Source: Ridgeia piscesae (Eukaryota; Annelida; Polychaeta; Sabellida; Siboglinidae). From it: 64,000 bases of DNA. Each line of letters opens with the position of its first letter. Position 1 is the first letter of the stretch. Location: the NCBI GenBank assembly GCA_025642075.2, contig JAODUO010000586.1, positions 424,501 to 488,500 of the forward strand, written 5' to 3'. A program made the position numbers and the translations under genes. The notes under the pieces were generated by a model. That model worked only from the letters and a program-made list of their open reading frames with translations, made no database searches and was not told where the DNA came from. Below, one piece after another: positions 35,501 to 63,619 of the stretch.

Positions 35501-37682
35501 TTTGTGGTTGAGACTATCAAATGTGTGGATCATTGATAAAACAATATCACTGCTGGCTTCAAGATAGAGAGAGACTGAGTGTGTACGGCTTGTTGTGTTT
35601 GGCATCATAGCCTCGTAGAATGTCCTTGTAAGCGATAAGTCTGTGTGGGAAGCATTGAATTTCATTATGCAGTACAGAAGTAGCAAGAAAAGTGACAGCA
35701 CTGCTCATCTTGACGTCATGATTAGTTCAGTGTTATCGGTTGGTGAAGCACAAGGGTGTGTCAAACAATCAAGGCAATAAATACCCAGTGTTCATTGGCA
35801 TGGCAATACCCAGTCAGCCATGATGTGCGGCTAAAGACTTGACTGTAGTAGAAACCATTCAGCCATGACGTGCAGTTAAGCAATTGGTTGTTGTTGAGGT
35901 CTCGCATGACTGAATCGACCAAGGCTTGTAGATTAACACAGGTGCACACAGTTACATAAAGTTGGTAAAATCTCAAAATGGTCCGTTTACTTACTAAAAT
36001 CAAGTAGCCCGGTCGAATCTTGGTGCATTTGTGGAATAGATTCCTTAAAAGCAGTGCTGTGAAATAGCTTGAATTATTAAAATTTACTCTATTTCACAGA
36101 GAACATCTGTATGTGGTGTTACGTTAGTGCTGCCTCCTGGCCTGATGAGCAGTAGTCCGATGGACTACCAGTCTACCACAATGTTTTGAAATATTTTTCA
36201 AATTTTGTGTTTGTCATGTTATTTTGCTTAAACCTGGGCCATTTCTTGACTACCAGATATATCTGAGGACTACCAGATTTCCTAACTAGGTAGTCCTGCT
36301 GACTACCAAAAATTTTGGAGTTATTTCTACCATATCAGATACGACACTTGTCTGCAAAAATGAAAGTTTTGAGACTGGCATCTATTTTCACCTGTGCCAT
36401 GACGCACTTGTCTTTGGCAGCAATTAACGTAATGTTAATAAATTTACAATGCATGAGGTATTGACCAAATAGAATGAAATATTGGGGCATACTAAAAGGC
36501 GGGCCACAATTGGCAGACCGCGCGGAAACGGCAGACCACATTCACAAAGATGCCACCGATCGGTATGCTCCATGTTTACGAGCTTTGTTGTTGCGCGTCC
36601 AATCGTAAATATTGGAGACTTTTATTATTGTGTTATACTAACAATTCTAAATGTAATACCGAATGGTATTACTTGTATTTATAAAATCCTAGAAATAAAT
36701 TAAAATGTTAGGCCTTACTAATTAACTCTACGAGTATTCGCTCAGTCAAAAACAGAAGTCCCACATAGTCACAGATGATAGACGGCAGCTGTATACTATC
36801 GGTTCATTTAAATCGTTTGATGTGATGACTCGCCTAAGGGTACATGTGTTCATAGGGCATTAATTCCCGTTATTGAATACCGAAACACAGTCACCTGGCA
36901 GGTGAGGAATTCTGAGGCTCCAGCCATCTTTTGATGTTCTTTGATCTACTGTGAAAGGGCATATATATATGTGGATTGATCTCGGATTGCACTGATAGCT
37001 GCATATTTGTTAGTGGGTGGGTGAGTAGTTCGTGTTATTGAGGGTTATTTAATAGAATGTACTTCACTAAGATCATGGTCGTTATATCTGAGGCTAGCCG
37101 TCTTTTGATGTAATAACTCGCCCAACAGTACATGTTTTCATAGGACATTATACACTTGTTATTGGATGCCGGCATTTGGTGAGGACATCTGAATGTTGAT
37201 GGACATTATCTCTTCACAAGTGTACGTTAATTGTAGGTCTAGTTATTACTATCACTGAGACTCATTAGTACTTATGCTACTTATTACAATCACACTCATT
37301 TTATCACCCCCATTAAAAGTATAACACTGATATGACCTATAGGTATATTAATTAAAACAAAATTATAACATAAAATAAAAATATAAAAAGTAAGGCATTT
37401 GGTGAGGACATCTGAATTCAATTTCAATTCAATTAAATAATTTAATTCCGGAACATTACATCCATATAAAAAACTAAAGTATGACTAATAACTATATAAA
37501 TAAAGCATTTAATAACATACAAAATATTAATAAAATACATATTTAAATAAATTTAATAACATTAAAAATATGAATGTAGATCATATACAGTCATATGCAT
37601 GTTAAGATATATTATATAAATGTTATATACGCAGTACATGATGGTATATACATTGTATTACACACACATATATATATATATA

Positions 37683-37723
<41 letters not shown>

Positions 37724-40700
37724 TTATATATATATATGAGATGTCATTGTTGAAGTGAAATAGTAATACTAAGAATAGTGAAAATAAAAACAAACAAACA
37801 ACAAATCCAAGAATTGTTATTTCGCCTTTCAAACATTGTACATATATGCTAACTTGTAGTACAGTAGTTAAATTTGCTTATTACACATATGTTATTATTG
37901 AAAGACATCTCAACATCACATGAACACCGTAAAAACAGCAACTATAAGGCGACACACGTAAAATGCCCCCGCGTAAACATGCGTACCGATCGGTGGCATC
38001 TTTGTGAATGTGGTGAATCTGGTCTGCCGTTTCCGCGCGGTCTGCCAATTGTGGCCCGCCTTTTAGTATGCCCCGAAATATTGACAGAATATATTTCACA
38101 GATTTTCAATAATTCTGATTCCGCACCACATGGTACATTTAAAATTTAATGTAAACATTCCAGTTAACCTGAATAATGGGATTATTATCCGAAATATGTA
38201 TCCAAGCTTTATGCCTGTGTTTTCTGGTAAGAATGGTATATAAAATTAAATTAACTTGCTGACTGAGATGTCCTGGTGAACAGTAAATTAAGGCAGTGAA
38301 TAGAAGTCAATAGACATTTTGATTTGTTGTGAAAAATTCCATTGTAGTTGGTAATATGTTTTATGTGCTTTTTAGTGGTACCCAGTATATCACATGTTTT
38401 AATGGAATGAACAATAATAAAGTTACTTTCATTTTAAATAAAGGCCTGTAATTTATGTAAATAAATTAGAATGGCAAACTATAGAAAACCTGTTTCAGCA
38501 TTTCACAAAGACTAACATCCTGAACTAAGAAACATCTATCACTATAGTTACTATTCTAGCTCCAGCGTACTATTGTGTTGCTCAAAACCAGACACTGATA
38601 TAATATTATTTGCTTTCAGATTCATAAACCAACTTACAGTAGCAAAATGTTGAAAAGTGTGAAGACATCTGATTTGCAGAAGAAATTGGGTAAGCATTGC
38701 TAAGCAATTAGCATGAATGGCTAGTTATGAATAAACTGTAGTAATTTACACATGTGCAGTGATGTAGCCATATGACCATTTAGTTATCTTGAAAGATAGT
38801 ACACGTGTAAACATGAATATGATAGATCTATATGCTGTGTAAAGGTATGGCAAACGTTCAAAATCAAATGTTAAGAGCTCTTAAACCAGATTTTTCACTT
38901 TCAAATCAATTCTGATCCTTTGAAATGATCTTAAATACCTGAAAACTGTCAACACCATGACGCGACAACAGAACATTGTCACCAATGTGTCGTCAGTAAT
39001 ATAGCAATGGATATGTGTTCTATAAAAAATCATTAAATTTAACAATGGAATTTGTTTAATGATGAATTTTGTCTTAATGAAATGGTCCCCAAGTGGGTCA
39101 TTTACCGTTGGTGTAAAATGTACATGGCCAAGAAATATATATGGTGATTCTAATTTTAGGGACAGAAATTAAATCAGAACTAGATGTTCAAAGCTGGACA
39201 GGTTTTCCTACAGGAGAAGTGATATAAATGCGATGAAAATGCCTGGCAAAAGTAACAGTACAAACCGTAAGGATGATATACTATCAGACAGGAAGCCAAT
39301 GCAGAGGCTTTAGAAGTGGCATAGAATGATTCTATAAATTGCTGTTTTATGACACATTTCCAGAGCGTCAACGGGACGCGGCACGGAAGGCGGGTGGACT
39401 CTCAGTAGAGCAACAGATACGCACAAGTCTTGTATCACGGTCAAAGTGAGTACAGCCAGGTTACTTTTTGTTATAAATTAACTTGCTTTGGAGCATAACT
39501 TTAGAAACATACGACGTTTCAACTGATCAGCTATAGGTCTTAGTCACTTACCTGATGATGGAGTCACGGGTTGAAATGTCGTACGTTTCAAAAATTATGT
39601 TCCAAAGTAAATTAAGTTCTTACATAAATAACCAAATCTTGGAGCCGAGAACAATATATTCCATACTGCCCAGTTGATTTGTGATATCACTTTCCACTTG
39701 AGGGGTTCAGCTTAAGTGTCTTGTACAGTGGATATTTATATAACAAAAACTGTAAATGTGTTAGTCTGGTGTTGTTAGGTTTAAGTTTGAAATGTGAAAT
39801 ACGTTTTATGGTACATTTTGAAAAACAAATTTGATGATACACAAAATATATACATCTATAGATGGATAATAATCCGTGTTACTATAAGGATGTATTTTTA
39901 TAGCTGTAAAATACTGAATGATTTTAAATCTGATCATCTTTATCATGACATTGTTGTACTGAAGAAACTGGTCTGGCATATTGATTAGCCAGATCAAGTG
40001 AACTGTGATTTATTGATCTTAAATGATCATAGTCTGCTTAGTTTGAATGTTTTCGCTCATCTTTGCATTTTACCAGGAAATTGTATAAATGTATAGTCTA
40101 TAGATTCTGGTGAAGTCTATCTTACTTTGTGGCTGGCGGGTGGTTAAAAGGGATATGGCAAAGATTGATGTTTTACACGATGGATGTTTGTGAAAGATCT
40201 GTCAGATATTCTGGCCAAGTAAACTATCCAACGTGGAACTCCACAAGGAGACGTGCTGCAACAGTGCTGTCCTGGAAATTAAACAATGATTGAGATGGCT
40301 AGGACATGTCCTAAGAAAGCACAAAGACAGTATCAAAAAAGTTGCCCTAAGATGGACGCCACCCAAAAGAAGGAAGCTAGGACGACCAAAGTCAATATGG
40401 CGGAAGACAGTAATGGCAGGGCTGGAAGACATGGGGTTCTCGTGGGGCAAGATGCAAACCACAGCAAAGGACTGGCCCATGTGGAGGAGTGTTGTTATAG
40501 CCTTATGTCCCACTAGGACTGAAGAGGATAAATAAGTAAGTATAGACTCAGGTTACCGGGTAGTAATTTGTTGGTCATGGGACTTTAAATTATTGTTTTG
40601 AGTGTCGTGTGCAGTGTTTGAAGTGCTGTCTTTTACTGTTGTGTAGACTCAAGGTGCCTACCAAAGGGGAGTATTCAGCCATCCTGCCCACAGATCAACA

Positions 40701-41126
40701 GCCTCTTGTCGTCATTGATATGGATGAAAGGTAAATATTGCAACAAAGAATGTCAATGGAACCCTTAGAGTGGAACATAAATTGTTAGTTCTTTTAAACA
40801 TAATTGTTTTTCCCTTAAGCAGTATTTTGAAATGTACACAGAAATGCAAGTTTGTGAGAATAGGTTGTAAATGACGGAGATGTAGTTTAAAATAGAAGTT
40901 GTCTTGTTATCTGGCTTCATTTAATCACTTCTTTTGCAGTGAAGACGAGTTTGAAATGCCACAACTGTCGGCCCACGCGCAACGAGAGATCACCCAGCAG
41001 CTCATTAAAGATGGCTATAACCTTGACCTTGATCCGGATGACGAGGACTTGGACCTCATACCACCTCGACCAGTGAGAGAACACTGCATATGTTGTCATT
41101 CACAGATCAACTGCACGATACAGTAA
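29537..41126 (+). CDS. FAM219A: FAM219 family protein (5 exons, 166 aa)
   Basis: Exons are 29537-29614, 38620-38689, 39364-39445, 40647-40730 and 40940-41126. All junctions are GT-AG and phases agree (0, 1, 2, 2). The conserved core is QKKLERQRDAARKAGG, then a basic stretch into LKVPTKGEYS, then QPLVVIDMDESEDEFEM, QLIKDGYNLDLDPDDEDLDL and IPP. It ends in a short Cys-rich tail (CICCHSQINCTIQ). Human FAM219A has the same order of blocks and a Cys-rich end with IQ. No biochemical function is established for the family. Exon 1 (MDSMEDSGIDSD...) is acidic and poorly conserved, and its donor is chosen by phase (CCACAG|GTGAAT). An in-frame ATG at 29393 would add 48 residues and is less likely. The symbol is a family assignment; vertebrate FAM219A and B are both co-orthologues. 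Confidence 0.88.
30250..31890 (+). mobile_element. 5'-truncated CR1/Jockey-like LINE
   Basis: Reverse-transcriptase domain with ENYRPISLTSVPCKILE, LDFSKAFDTVPH, SGVPQGTVLGPLLF and the catalytic FADD (RLFADDCLLY), then the usual C-terminal tail. At least three frameshifts break it, near 30350, 31340 and 31640. The endonuclease half is absent. The 3' end finishes in short ATTCAG repeats near 31870. It lies in FAM219 intron 1, in the same orientation as the gene. Confidence 0.9.
32080..35720 (-). mobile_element. Near full-length CR1-like LINE with PHD finger, endonuclease and RT
   Basis: Reading leftward from the ATG at 35701: a hydrophobic N-terminus (LSLFLLLLY), a 2A-like GDVSPNPGP (35395-35369), a PHD-type zinc finger (CCHCGKG...CDSCDQWTHNKC, residues about 124-174), and an APE endonuclease (FIHLNTRSLLPKLDEL, ITESWLD, MMGDFNVDY). 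After breaks comes the RT (AGNYRPISILN, LLDLQKAFDTVNH, CGIPQGSILGPLLF, catalytic YADD) and a C-terminal tail ending near 32155. Breaks are a 16 bp tandem duplication near 34500, a shift between 33925 and 33662, and a shift near 32678. It is convergent with the LINE at 30250-31890 and antisense to FAM219. Confidence 0.92.
36476..38082. mobile_element. Non-autonomous TIR element with 8-bp target duplication
   Basis: The element body is 36484-38074 (1591 bp). The termini are inverted repeats of about 100 bp (36484-36580 and 37972-38074), starting GGGGCATACTAAAAGGCGGG. The right arm has a ~9 bp internal duplication. Both sides are flanked by GAAATATT (36476-36483 and 38075-38082), a perfect 8 bp direct repeat. 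The interior has two diverged ~290 bp copies (from about 36815 and 37105) and an (AT)n tract, with no transposase. An 8 bp duplication fits hAT, Merlin or P-like elements; GG termini lean toward Merlin, but this is tentative. Confidence 0.85.
38935..39105 (+). repeat. Dispersed repeat, copy 2 of 4
   Basis: Related to 8480-8695, preceded by a TTAAGAGCTCTTAAACC palindrome near 38872. It lies in FAM219 intron 2. Confidence 0.55.
39480..39620. mobile_element. Small foldback MITE-like element
   Basis: Arms of about 45 bp are imperfect reverse complements: CTTTGGAGCATAACTTTAGA with ACGACGTTTCAAC on the left, and GTTGAAATGTCGTACGTTTC with the mirrored end on the right. They surround a ~45 bp centre containing CCTGATGATGGAGTCA. 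It lies in FAM219 intron 3. Confidence 0.6.
40160..40540 (+). mobile_element. RTE-type LINE 3' fragment
   Basis: One frame reads CLxKICQIFWPSKLSN, then LRWLGHVLRKHKDSIKKVAL, RWTPPKRRKLGRPKSIWRKT, and DWPMWRSVVIALCPTRTEED. This is the typical C-terminal tail of RTE-clade reverse transcriptases. Two in-frame TGA stops sit at expected Arg positions. It lies in FAM219 intron 3 in the gene's orientation. Confidence 0.85.
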
Positions 41127-41399
41127 CCATGGCAACTAGCGTGTACACTGACACGTAATGAATGTCGCCATGTGATGGCCGCTATGTCGCCATGTGATGG
41201 CCGCTAACGTTATGTTCCACCAAATGTGGCACACCTGGGTGATGGTGTGTTGGGGGTGTTCTCAAAACACGGTTTTGTGGTGCTACAAGAAACCGGTGTT
41301 ATTTAACTGTGGACTGAAGGATTGGATGTTTGCATTACAGCAACCTGCATGTCACTTAGTATTATTCACCAGAGGATCATTTCACTAATTGTTGTTAAT

Positions 41400-41715
41400 A
41401 AGGAAACAAATATTAAGAGCTCTTAACCCGATGTTACACTTTAATTTTTAAGTGTAACATCTGTTTTAAAAGCTGTTGCCCATCAGGTTTAAGAGCTCTT
41501 AAATGTTTTTCCTTCACTGATTTTTAATTCCAGAAAACCTTCAACATCATGACGTGTCAGTGGGACAGCATCACTGATGTGTCATGGAAATAGTGTCCTC
41601 GATAACATGACGATAGATATTTGCGTTATGAAAAAACTCATAATTTAATGTTGTTTAATGATAAAGTTTATTTAACAGCTCATTACGTTAGTGAGACGCT
41701 CCCCCCAAGTGTCCC
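41400..41715 (+). repeat. Dispersed repeat, copy 3 of 4, with 5' hairpin
   Basis: At 41405-41512 a TTAAGAGCTCTTAACCCGAT arm and its inverse TCAGGTTTAAGAGCTCTTAA enclose a smaller hairpin (TTACACTTTAA...AAGTGTAA). The body at 41525-41715 matches the other dispersed copies. It lies in the FAM219 3' region. Confidence 0.65.
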
Positions 41716-43029
41716 TGCTGGTGCTCCATGAAATGGCCTGCACTCATAAAATTAGGTATAATTTGAAAAAGCCATGTTATTTTAGAAAACATTAATGTGT
41801 GACAGACAGCGAAACTGTTGCGAAGGTGTGTGCATAAGTTTACGTTCCCAAAAATATATTAAGCATTGCATCGGGGGTTTGGACATTGCCCCATAACAGA
41901 GAAATGTATTGCTGCAATGTTGCCATGTAATGGATATCTGATGGATACAATATCTTACTTATGGACAAGGGACTGGAGGTTAAACTAAATGCATCGATTC
42001 TCCAAGAAACCAGCCTGATGAAGTGTTTTATATCTGTGTTTTGAGATCACCCCTTTTGAGAGCTGTGATCACTTTGTGTTTTAAATATGTTTGTATATGA
42101 TCTCTCACCTCCTTCCCTCTTCTCCCTCATCTAGCTATGTTTGCAGGATGTTCTAGAAATTTGTTGTTTTTATGGATCAGTCACTTCCCATGTCTGTGAT
42201 ATGAAGCAATATATAAGACGGAGATAGTCCAGTTACACCAACCATTCCAACAATGGTGCTACATAGAGATAGGAATCTCAGGACAATTTGTGCCTGACCA
42301 TTTATCAAACTTTACAAAAAATTGGAGGGGGAGAGAGAGAGAGAGAGAGAGAGAAAGGAAGAGAGAGAGAAAGGAAGAGAGAGAGAAGAGAGAGAGAGAA
42401 TGATGGATGTAGATATGTAATTTTAGTACTCATATAATGACATGTGTAATTTGTATTGTATAAAATCTGCTGATTGTTTGCTTACTGATGCAATGTCTCT
42501 CTCCACGCCACTCCAATCACCCCAGCTCATCTTGGGTATTGTTTTATAAACTGGGGTGACAGATCTGACATATGCGTTCATACTGTTTGAGTTTGCCAAC
42601 TGCTACAAGGCACAGGATATTTGCAGACTCATCTAGCATAATGATAACCAAATACTTAATGCTGGTTGTTCTGAAAGCATGCTATAATGTATATATCCAC
42701 TGGCAGGTTGAAGCCAGGTTGGTACTGGTTCAGGTCTTGTCCCAATACCAGAGACTTGCCATTGTCGATGCATTATGTGCCACATTTTATTTAGCAAAGT
42801 TGGTTGTGTTTGAAAATAATGATGTTGTTTTAAAAACAGACATTTGAATGCAAGACTTAGTTATTTAAATTCAGGGTTTAGCTTTTTATGATAATTTGAT
42901 CTATCTATCAGTGATTCCTAGGACCATTTCACTAACACAGAAATTAGTTCTGGCTCTTAAGCCAGTGTTTGCTCTTTAATGTATATTTTGCTCTTTAACA
43001 GTGATTGTATATACTGACTGAATAATTTC

Positions 43030-43215
43030 ACAACCTGGATGCGATGCGCCACATGAATATGTGTGCTGGTGTGTCTCTGAAAATGGTATCTTTGGTGACA
43101 CAACAGCAGCCATTTGCCTAAAAATGTCCCCTAAGTCTAAAGATGGATGGTTAATGATGAGCTCATCATTTTACTGACAGTAAAATGATGAGCTCACAGT
43201 AAAATGGTCCCATAC
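43030..43215 (+). repeat. Dispersed repeat, copy 4 of 4, with 39-nt palindrome
   Basis: A diverged copy of the same repeat. Bases 43158-43196 form a perfect hairpin with 19 bp arms (TGAGCTCATCATTTTACTG and its complement) and a one-base centre. Confidence 0.55.
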
Positions 43216-43439
43216 AGATGTTGTGTATCAACAAATGGCCAGTCGAGATGACATTCTGAATGTGCCACTATTAGCTTAAAGTAATTAGCATGCTGGAAAA
43301 CGTATCACGCAAGACACAATTGGGCAATGTCGTAGATTACGTCAACTGTAATCACTGTGTTTATAACTGGTTGTTGCAATGATTAATTCAATGTGATATA
43401 TTATTTGTGAAGATTCCGCAATACAACATGTATCACAGA

Positions 43440-43787
<348 letters not shown>

Positions 43788-43940
43788 TGTTCTATATATT
43801 GTAACAGGCTTGTCATGTAGCCTGACATGCTGACACATACAGGCCGGGGGTTGATTCCACTTATGTCAGACGAGTTGTGATTAACTGCTTTTGGATCCTA
43901 ATTTCTGAGTTATTACTGGAAACAGAATAATTTTATTGTC

Positions 43941-43943
<3 letters not shown>

Positions 43944-43992
<49 letters not shown>

Positions 43993-44008
43993 CATACATA
44001 CATACACA

Positions 44009-44054
<46 letters not shown>

Positions 44055-44070
44055 GTTGACACTAAGTGTC

Positions 44071-44108
<38 letters not shown>
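43944..44108. repeat. (AT)n microsatellites
   Basis: Three TA tracts separated by TACATACATACA and TTAAGTTGACACTAAGTGTC spacers. Confidence 0.95.
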
Positions 44109-44110
<2 letters not shown>

Positions 44111-44554
44111 GTGTTTGTATAAATGACATGGTAACAGGTATATCGTATTTTGTACAGCATGACATTACATGCTTACTGTATTGCCTTGTTGATGTATTAC
44201 AACTAGCTTCTCTCATTGCCTAATCAATATGTTATAACTGGTTTTGTCTTGTGTGTCCTTGAAGATACACCCATTTTGTGAAGCGCAAAACTGTAAATAT
44301 GCATATGTGACATAGCAATGAGATTACCTGGTAAACTAAAAATGTTTCAGTAATTAAACTTCCAGTGATGTTGATACCAGGGTGGTGTGCAGGTTTTTTT
44401 CGAAGAGAGGTGGAGGTTTATATTTGTTTGCCTGTAAATGTTCATGTGTACAGTGATGATATGTATATTGCAGAATAATACAAATTTAAGTTTTGCCTAT
44501 AAAATATGATTTATAAAATGTTATGCGGTACAATGTTGCTAATCTGCAACTGGA

Positions 44555-44560
44555 AATAAA
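44555..44560 (+). terminator. Candidate poly(A) signal of FAM219
   Basis: AATAAA followed within 35 nt by a GU-rich stretch (TGCCTGTCGTGTTTTTATTT). It is about 3.4 kb past the stop codon and is the first canonical hexamer I found. A long 3' UTR is assumed. Confidence 0.3.
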
Positions 44561-45327
44561 TGTGAATATTCTTGCCTGTCGTGTTTTTATTTTTTAAGAT
44601 GTATTTTTTATTTCACATGTATCCAACCCAGTGCGTGATTCTATTCATGCCTCTAGCCCATTTGGTCCTTTGCACAAGCATATCCATTGCCTAATCATCC
44701 ATCATCCTTACTATATTATATGTCATTCACATCCATATGATCTTTGCCACTCCTTAGCGCATGCATTTGAATCCATACAGCCCCATACCTTGTGCATCCA
44801 TAATCCTTACTATAATACTTAGCTCATTCAGATCAAAGGCCTGTTCACATCCATGACTCCCTACAACTCAACACCCTGTTTAATTTATTTATGTAGATTA
44901 CCCTTAATATGTCGGCCCGTAGCACTTGATAATCCTTCCAAAGCAATATGTCCTCCACCACCCATTCATATCTACAGTTTTTATAGCTTATTTATTATTA
45001 TAAATCATATTTGTACATATCTTATTTATTATTATAAATCATAACAGAGATTGAAAAATCAGTTCTTGTCCCTATGACAAACAGATAAATAAATAGAACT
45101 CGCTATAGGGAAATTTTGTGCTTAAAATAAATGAGTGATTCTCGAGTCTGGTTACAAGATAATGACTTCAGACGATCCCTGCAACAAGAGCCTCGTTATC
45201 GAAGTAGGTCACAGTGGGGTCAAACTAGTTCCCTTCATTTTCGCCCCATGTGAAAGCAGCGAGAGGCATTGTCAGATTGATTCTTATCCTAAATTTATAC
45301 CTTCTTTGTTAAAACAGTACGACAAAA

Positions 45328-60749
<15,422 letters not shown>

Positions 60750-61018
60750 GTGGCTGTGATCTGCCTGATACTCACCAGGTGTCACTCACATCTCATTTAA
60801 GGATTTCTGTCTGTGGCGTGTACCTAACTATAGCAAACGTGTAGATGTAAGCATCTGGTCCCGTGGCAGTTATCATGTTACATATGTGTGCCGCCTGACA
60901 GCAAGTATGTCTTGTGGCCAGTGTGTCAATTTTAGATTGTTCCGTATTGAGGATCAGTAATCATTTTAGTCAGTGACATTTTGTATAAAGTTGTGGGGTG
61001 GGCGTTGTCGTTTAACGG

Positions 61019-61487
61019 TGTCACGCTTACATTTTTCCGGTCGATAAAAACGTTCCGGTTGACGTTTCTGCGCATGCACAATAAATGTAAAATCACCAAT
61101 GTCCAGCAAAACAACAAAGCATTTTCGGTATAAATGCCACGAGCTGCTCGTTAAGTTTCCTGTGATGATTACTGTGAAGAGTTTCTTAAAATGTCGTTCA
61201 ATGCAATAAAAAATTTTTTTTTTTTTAAATCACTCACGGATTATGGCGCACTACTGTCACGTGATTTACACTTGCTATCAAACTATGCTTCAAAACCTGT
61301 TTGCCTTGTGTTAATTTGTGACAAATTACTTTGCTGAGAGGTTATATACATCCTAACGAACAGCCCGTAATATTTATACCCTAAATACTTTGTCTTGTCG
61401 CTGCACATTGATAATTTTACATATATCGTGCATGCGCAGAAACGTCAACCGGAACGTTTCTAACGCCGGAAAAATGTAAGCGCTACA
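61019..61487. mobile_element. MITE with ~65-bp inverted termini, downstream of NCLN
   Basis: The left arm starts TGTCACGCTTACATTTTTCC and the inverted right arm TGTAGCGCTTACATTTTTCC. Both continue into AACGTTCCGGTTGACGTTTC and TGCGCATGCAC. ACGG flanks both ends (61015-61018 and 61488-61491), a possible 4 bp target duplication. The interior is AT-rich and non-coding. Confidence 0.75.
61080..61085 (+). terminator. Candidate poly(A) signal of NCLN
   Basis: AATAAA about 330 nt after the stop codon, inside the left arm of the MITE. A second AATAAA is at 61205-61210 and a third near 62840. Which one is used cannot be told from sequence. Confidence 0.35.
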
Positions 61488-61491
61488 ACGG

Positions 61492-63466
61492 CATTATGGC
61501 AAGAAAGAAGACGTTCTGGCTAATGTTCACCTGAATTTCTTACACTGATATTGTCGTAAAGGCCACTGTGGAAGAATAATACTCTTAATGGACATATGAA
61601 GACATCTGTGACTAGAAACCTTGCATGAGAGAGTATCAAAATGTTGATGGTTCCATCTATCATACTGATATTGTATTAACTCATAAAGACCACACAAGAA
61701 ATAGAAATTGATTGGGGTTGGTTCATCAGCAATCATTATTTGTAGTAGTCTTAAATTAAGTTAAATTAATCAACCATAGTATTGTCTTATGTTAGTTTCT
61801 AAAGGCTATTCAGACGATGTTTACAAACATGACTTGTCCTGGTCCGACAAGTTGTAAAAACATGTTGCATCGTCTGTATTTAGATTTTGCTCATCTTATT
61901 ACTGACATACACGTTGTCAGAATGCAAAACTGTTTACAGTTTTTCCATTACACAAACCTGCTCCTTCTTTGAATGTTGGCTAGCAAGTTGTGACACTATG
62001 TAAATTCATACATGCATTTATATTTCACTTCATTTTATATGTAGTTGGTAAGAAAAACAATCTCTACAACAGGTGAATAAATGCTTCAGTAACCTGGTAA
62101 ACTTGTTATGAATGTCATTGCAAACTTACGATTTCTGCTTCAGTTATAAAAACACTGTTTTAATCTTAAGTTGTTTAGCACATTTACAAGGATATAGAGA
62201 AACTGATAGCAAATTGAAATGACATCTCATGTGGTAAACGCTTGTCGGCATGACTAGAAAGTTTATGTAGCAAAATTAATCGTTGATTTAAATCTCCCAA
62301 ATTGTGCATAAAAACATTAATGAAAATATTTTTTTGTTTCTGATACAGCTGTCAATTGAGGCATACATCAGCTGCCATTCACAGAAACATTGATGAACTC
62401 TGATAACTAACATTGTTCTTTGTCAATAGAATAACTGTCCACAAATCTTGTATAGTGTGCTACAAACGTACCAGTTCTAAATTTCTATGTAGAAAATGTA
62501 ATTGCGTTTAATCCATTAACATTACCACTTCCAGCTTTTTAGTTTTTTTATACTTGCGACAAAAATATTTTGTAATTCAACTAGACTTTGGCAAACATTT
62601 GTCTACAAATTATGAGGAAAGCATCATTGTAGAAATGTATATTTTAAGTAAATTTCATGTGTAAATTGGTGACCGTGATTAATTAAGTTTTTTGAAATTA
62701 TCGGCCAGATTTGGCCATTGCAGCGTGTTAATTATGTTTACCTTCCGAGTGATTTCCTCAGTCATTGTGTCTACCTGTGAAGTATGGCTAATTTAAGTGA
62801 TTTATACGTTTGTTGTTGAATACTGTCGTTTTTACTGGCAATAAAAGGGTGTGGCTAATCACTGATTGATAACAGCTGTATTGAATGTTTGCTCAGACTT
62901 AGACATCTTGTGAACTGTTGTTTCCCTGGCGGTAACAATGATATATGCGTTATGGAATATGCAACATTTGATTCAAATAAAAAATCGACAGGGCAGAATT
63001 GGCAGCTGGTGTTTATTAATTGTCGCATTGTCACATTGTGTGTTGTATTATCGAAACGCATGCGCACTAGCAAGCACCACAAACTTCTGCGTTAGCTGTC
63101 AAGTTTTGCCTGTTTGGAGCAAACTAAATAAGACGATCTTTAGGCGTAAGATTAAACCTTTTATCCACTTGTAATTATTATTATATTAGGAGCCTCCAGG
63201 TATGACGTAATTGGCATGATTCTGCAAATAAATAAAGTGAAACAACTTGAGTAATGGCGCGTTTCATCGAGTCGGAGAAACACTTGTTACAATATCAGAA
63301 ACATACAAATACAGGAATCTCCAACACACGCATGTGTGACGTCATAAGGCGCTTTGTTTACTTGGTACCGTACGTTGCCACGTAAACCGTAACGTACGCA
63401 AACACGTCTTGCTTCGAGTTGTACGGTAATTGCACTGGGCAGCATTTTAACACGGACGCTCTCAGA
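61492..63466. other. Intergenic sequence right of NCLN
   Basis: About 2 kb of AT-rich unique sequence without a supported exon, repeat array or RNA gene. Several AATAAA hexamers occur. Confidence 0.5.
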
Positions 63467-63619
63467 ATGCAACGAAAACGAGGCACTTTGCTGGTTTACA
63501 TAGCATTTACAGTTTTGTGTGACTTGTATTTCGGCTACAAGATATGCAAAGAAACAAGAACTTGTGAAATGTGCAGAACGTCACGTGTTGTCTACGTCAC
63601 AATAAACGTTATGCGATAG
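63467..63619 (+). CDS. Possible first exon of a type II membrane protein
   Basis: An ATG ORF of 50 codons starts MQRKRGTLLVYIAFTVLCDL, that is a short basic head followed by a ~17-residue hydrophobic anchor, and then a Cys-containing polar tail. This is the usual start of a Golgi glycosyltransferase-like protein. The surrounding 63240-63900 is CpG-richer than the rest of the region, as expected for a promoter. No clear donor was located and the family is not recognised. Confidence 0.3.
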   Translation: MQRKRGTLLVYIAFTVLCDLYFGYKICKETRTCEMCRTSRVVYVTINVMR

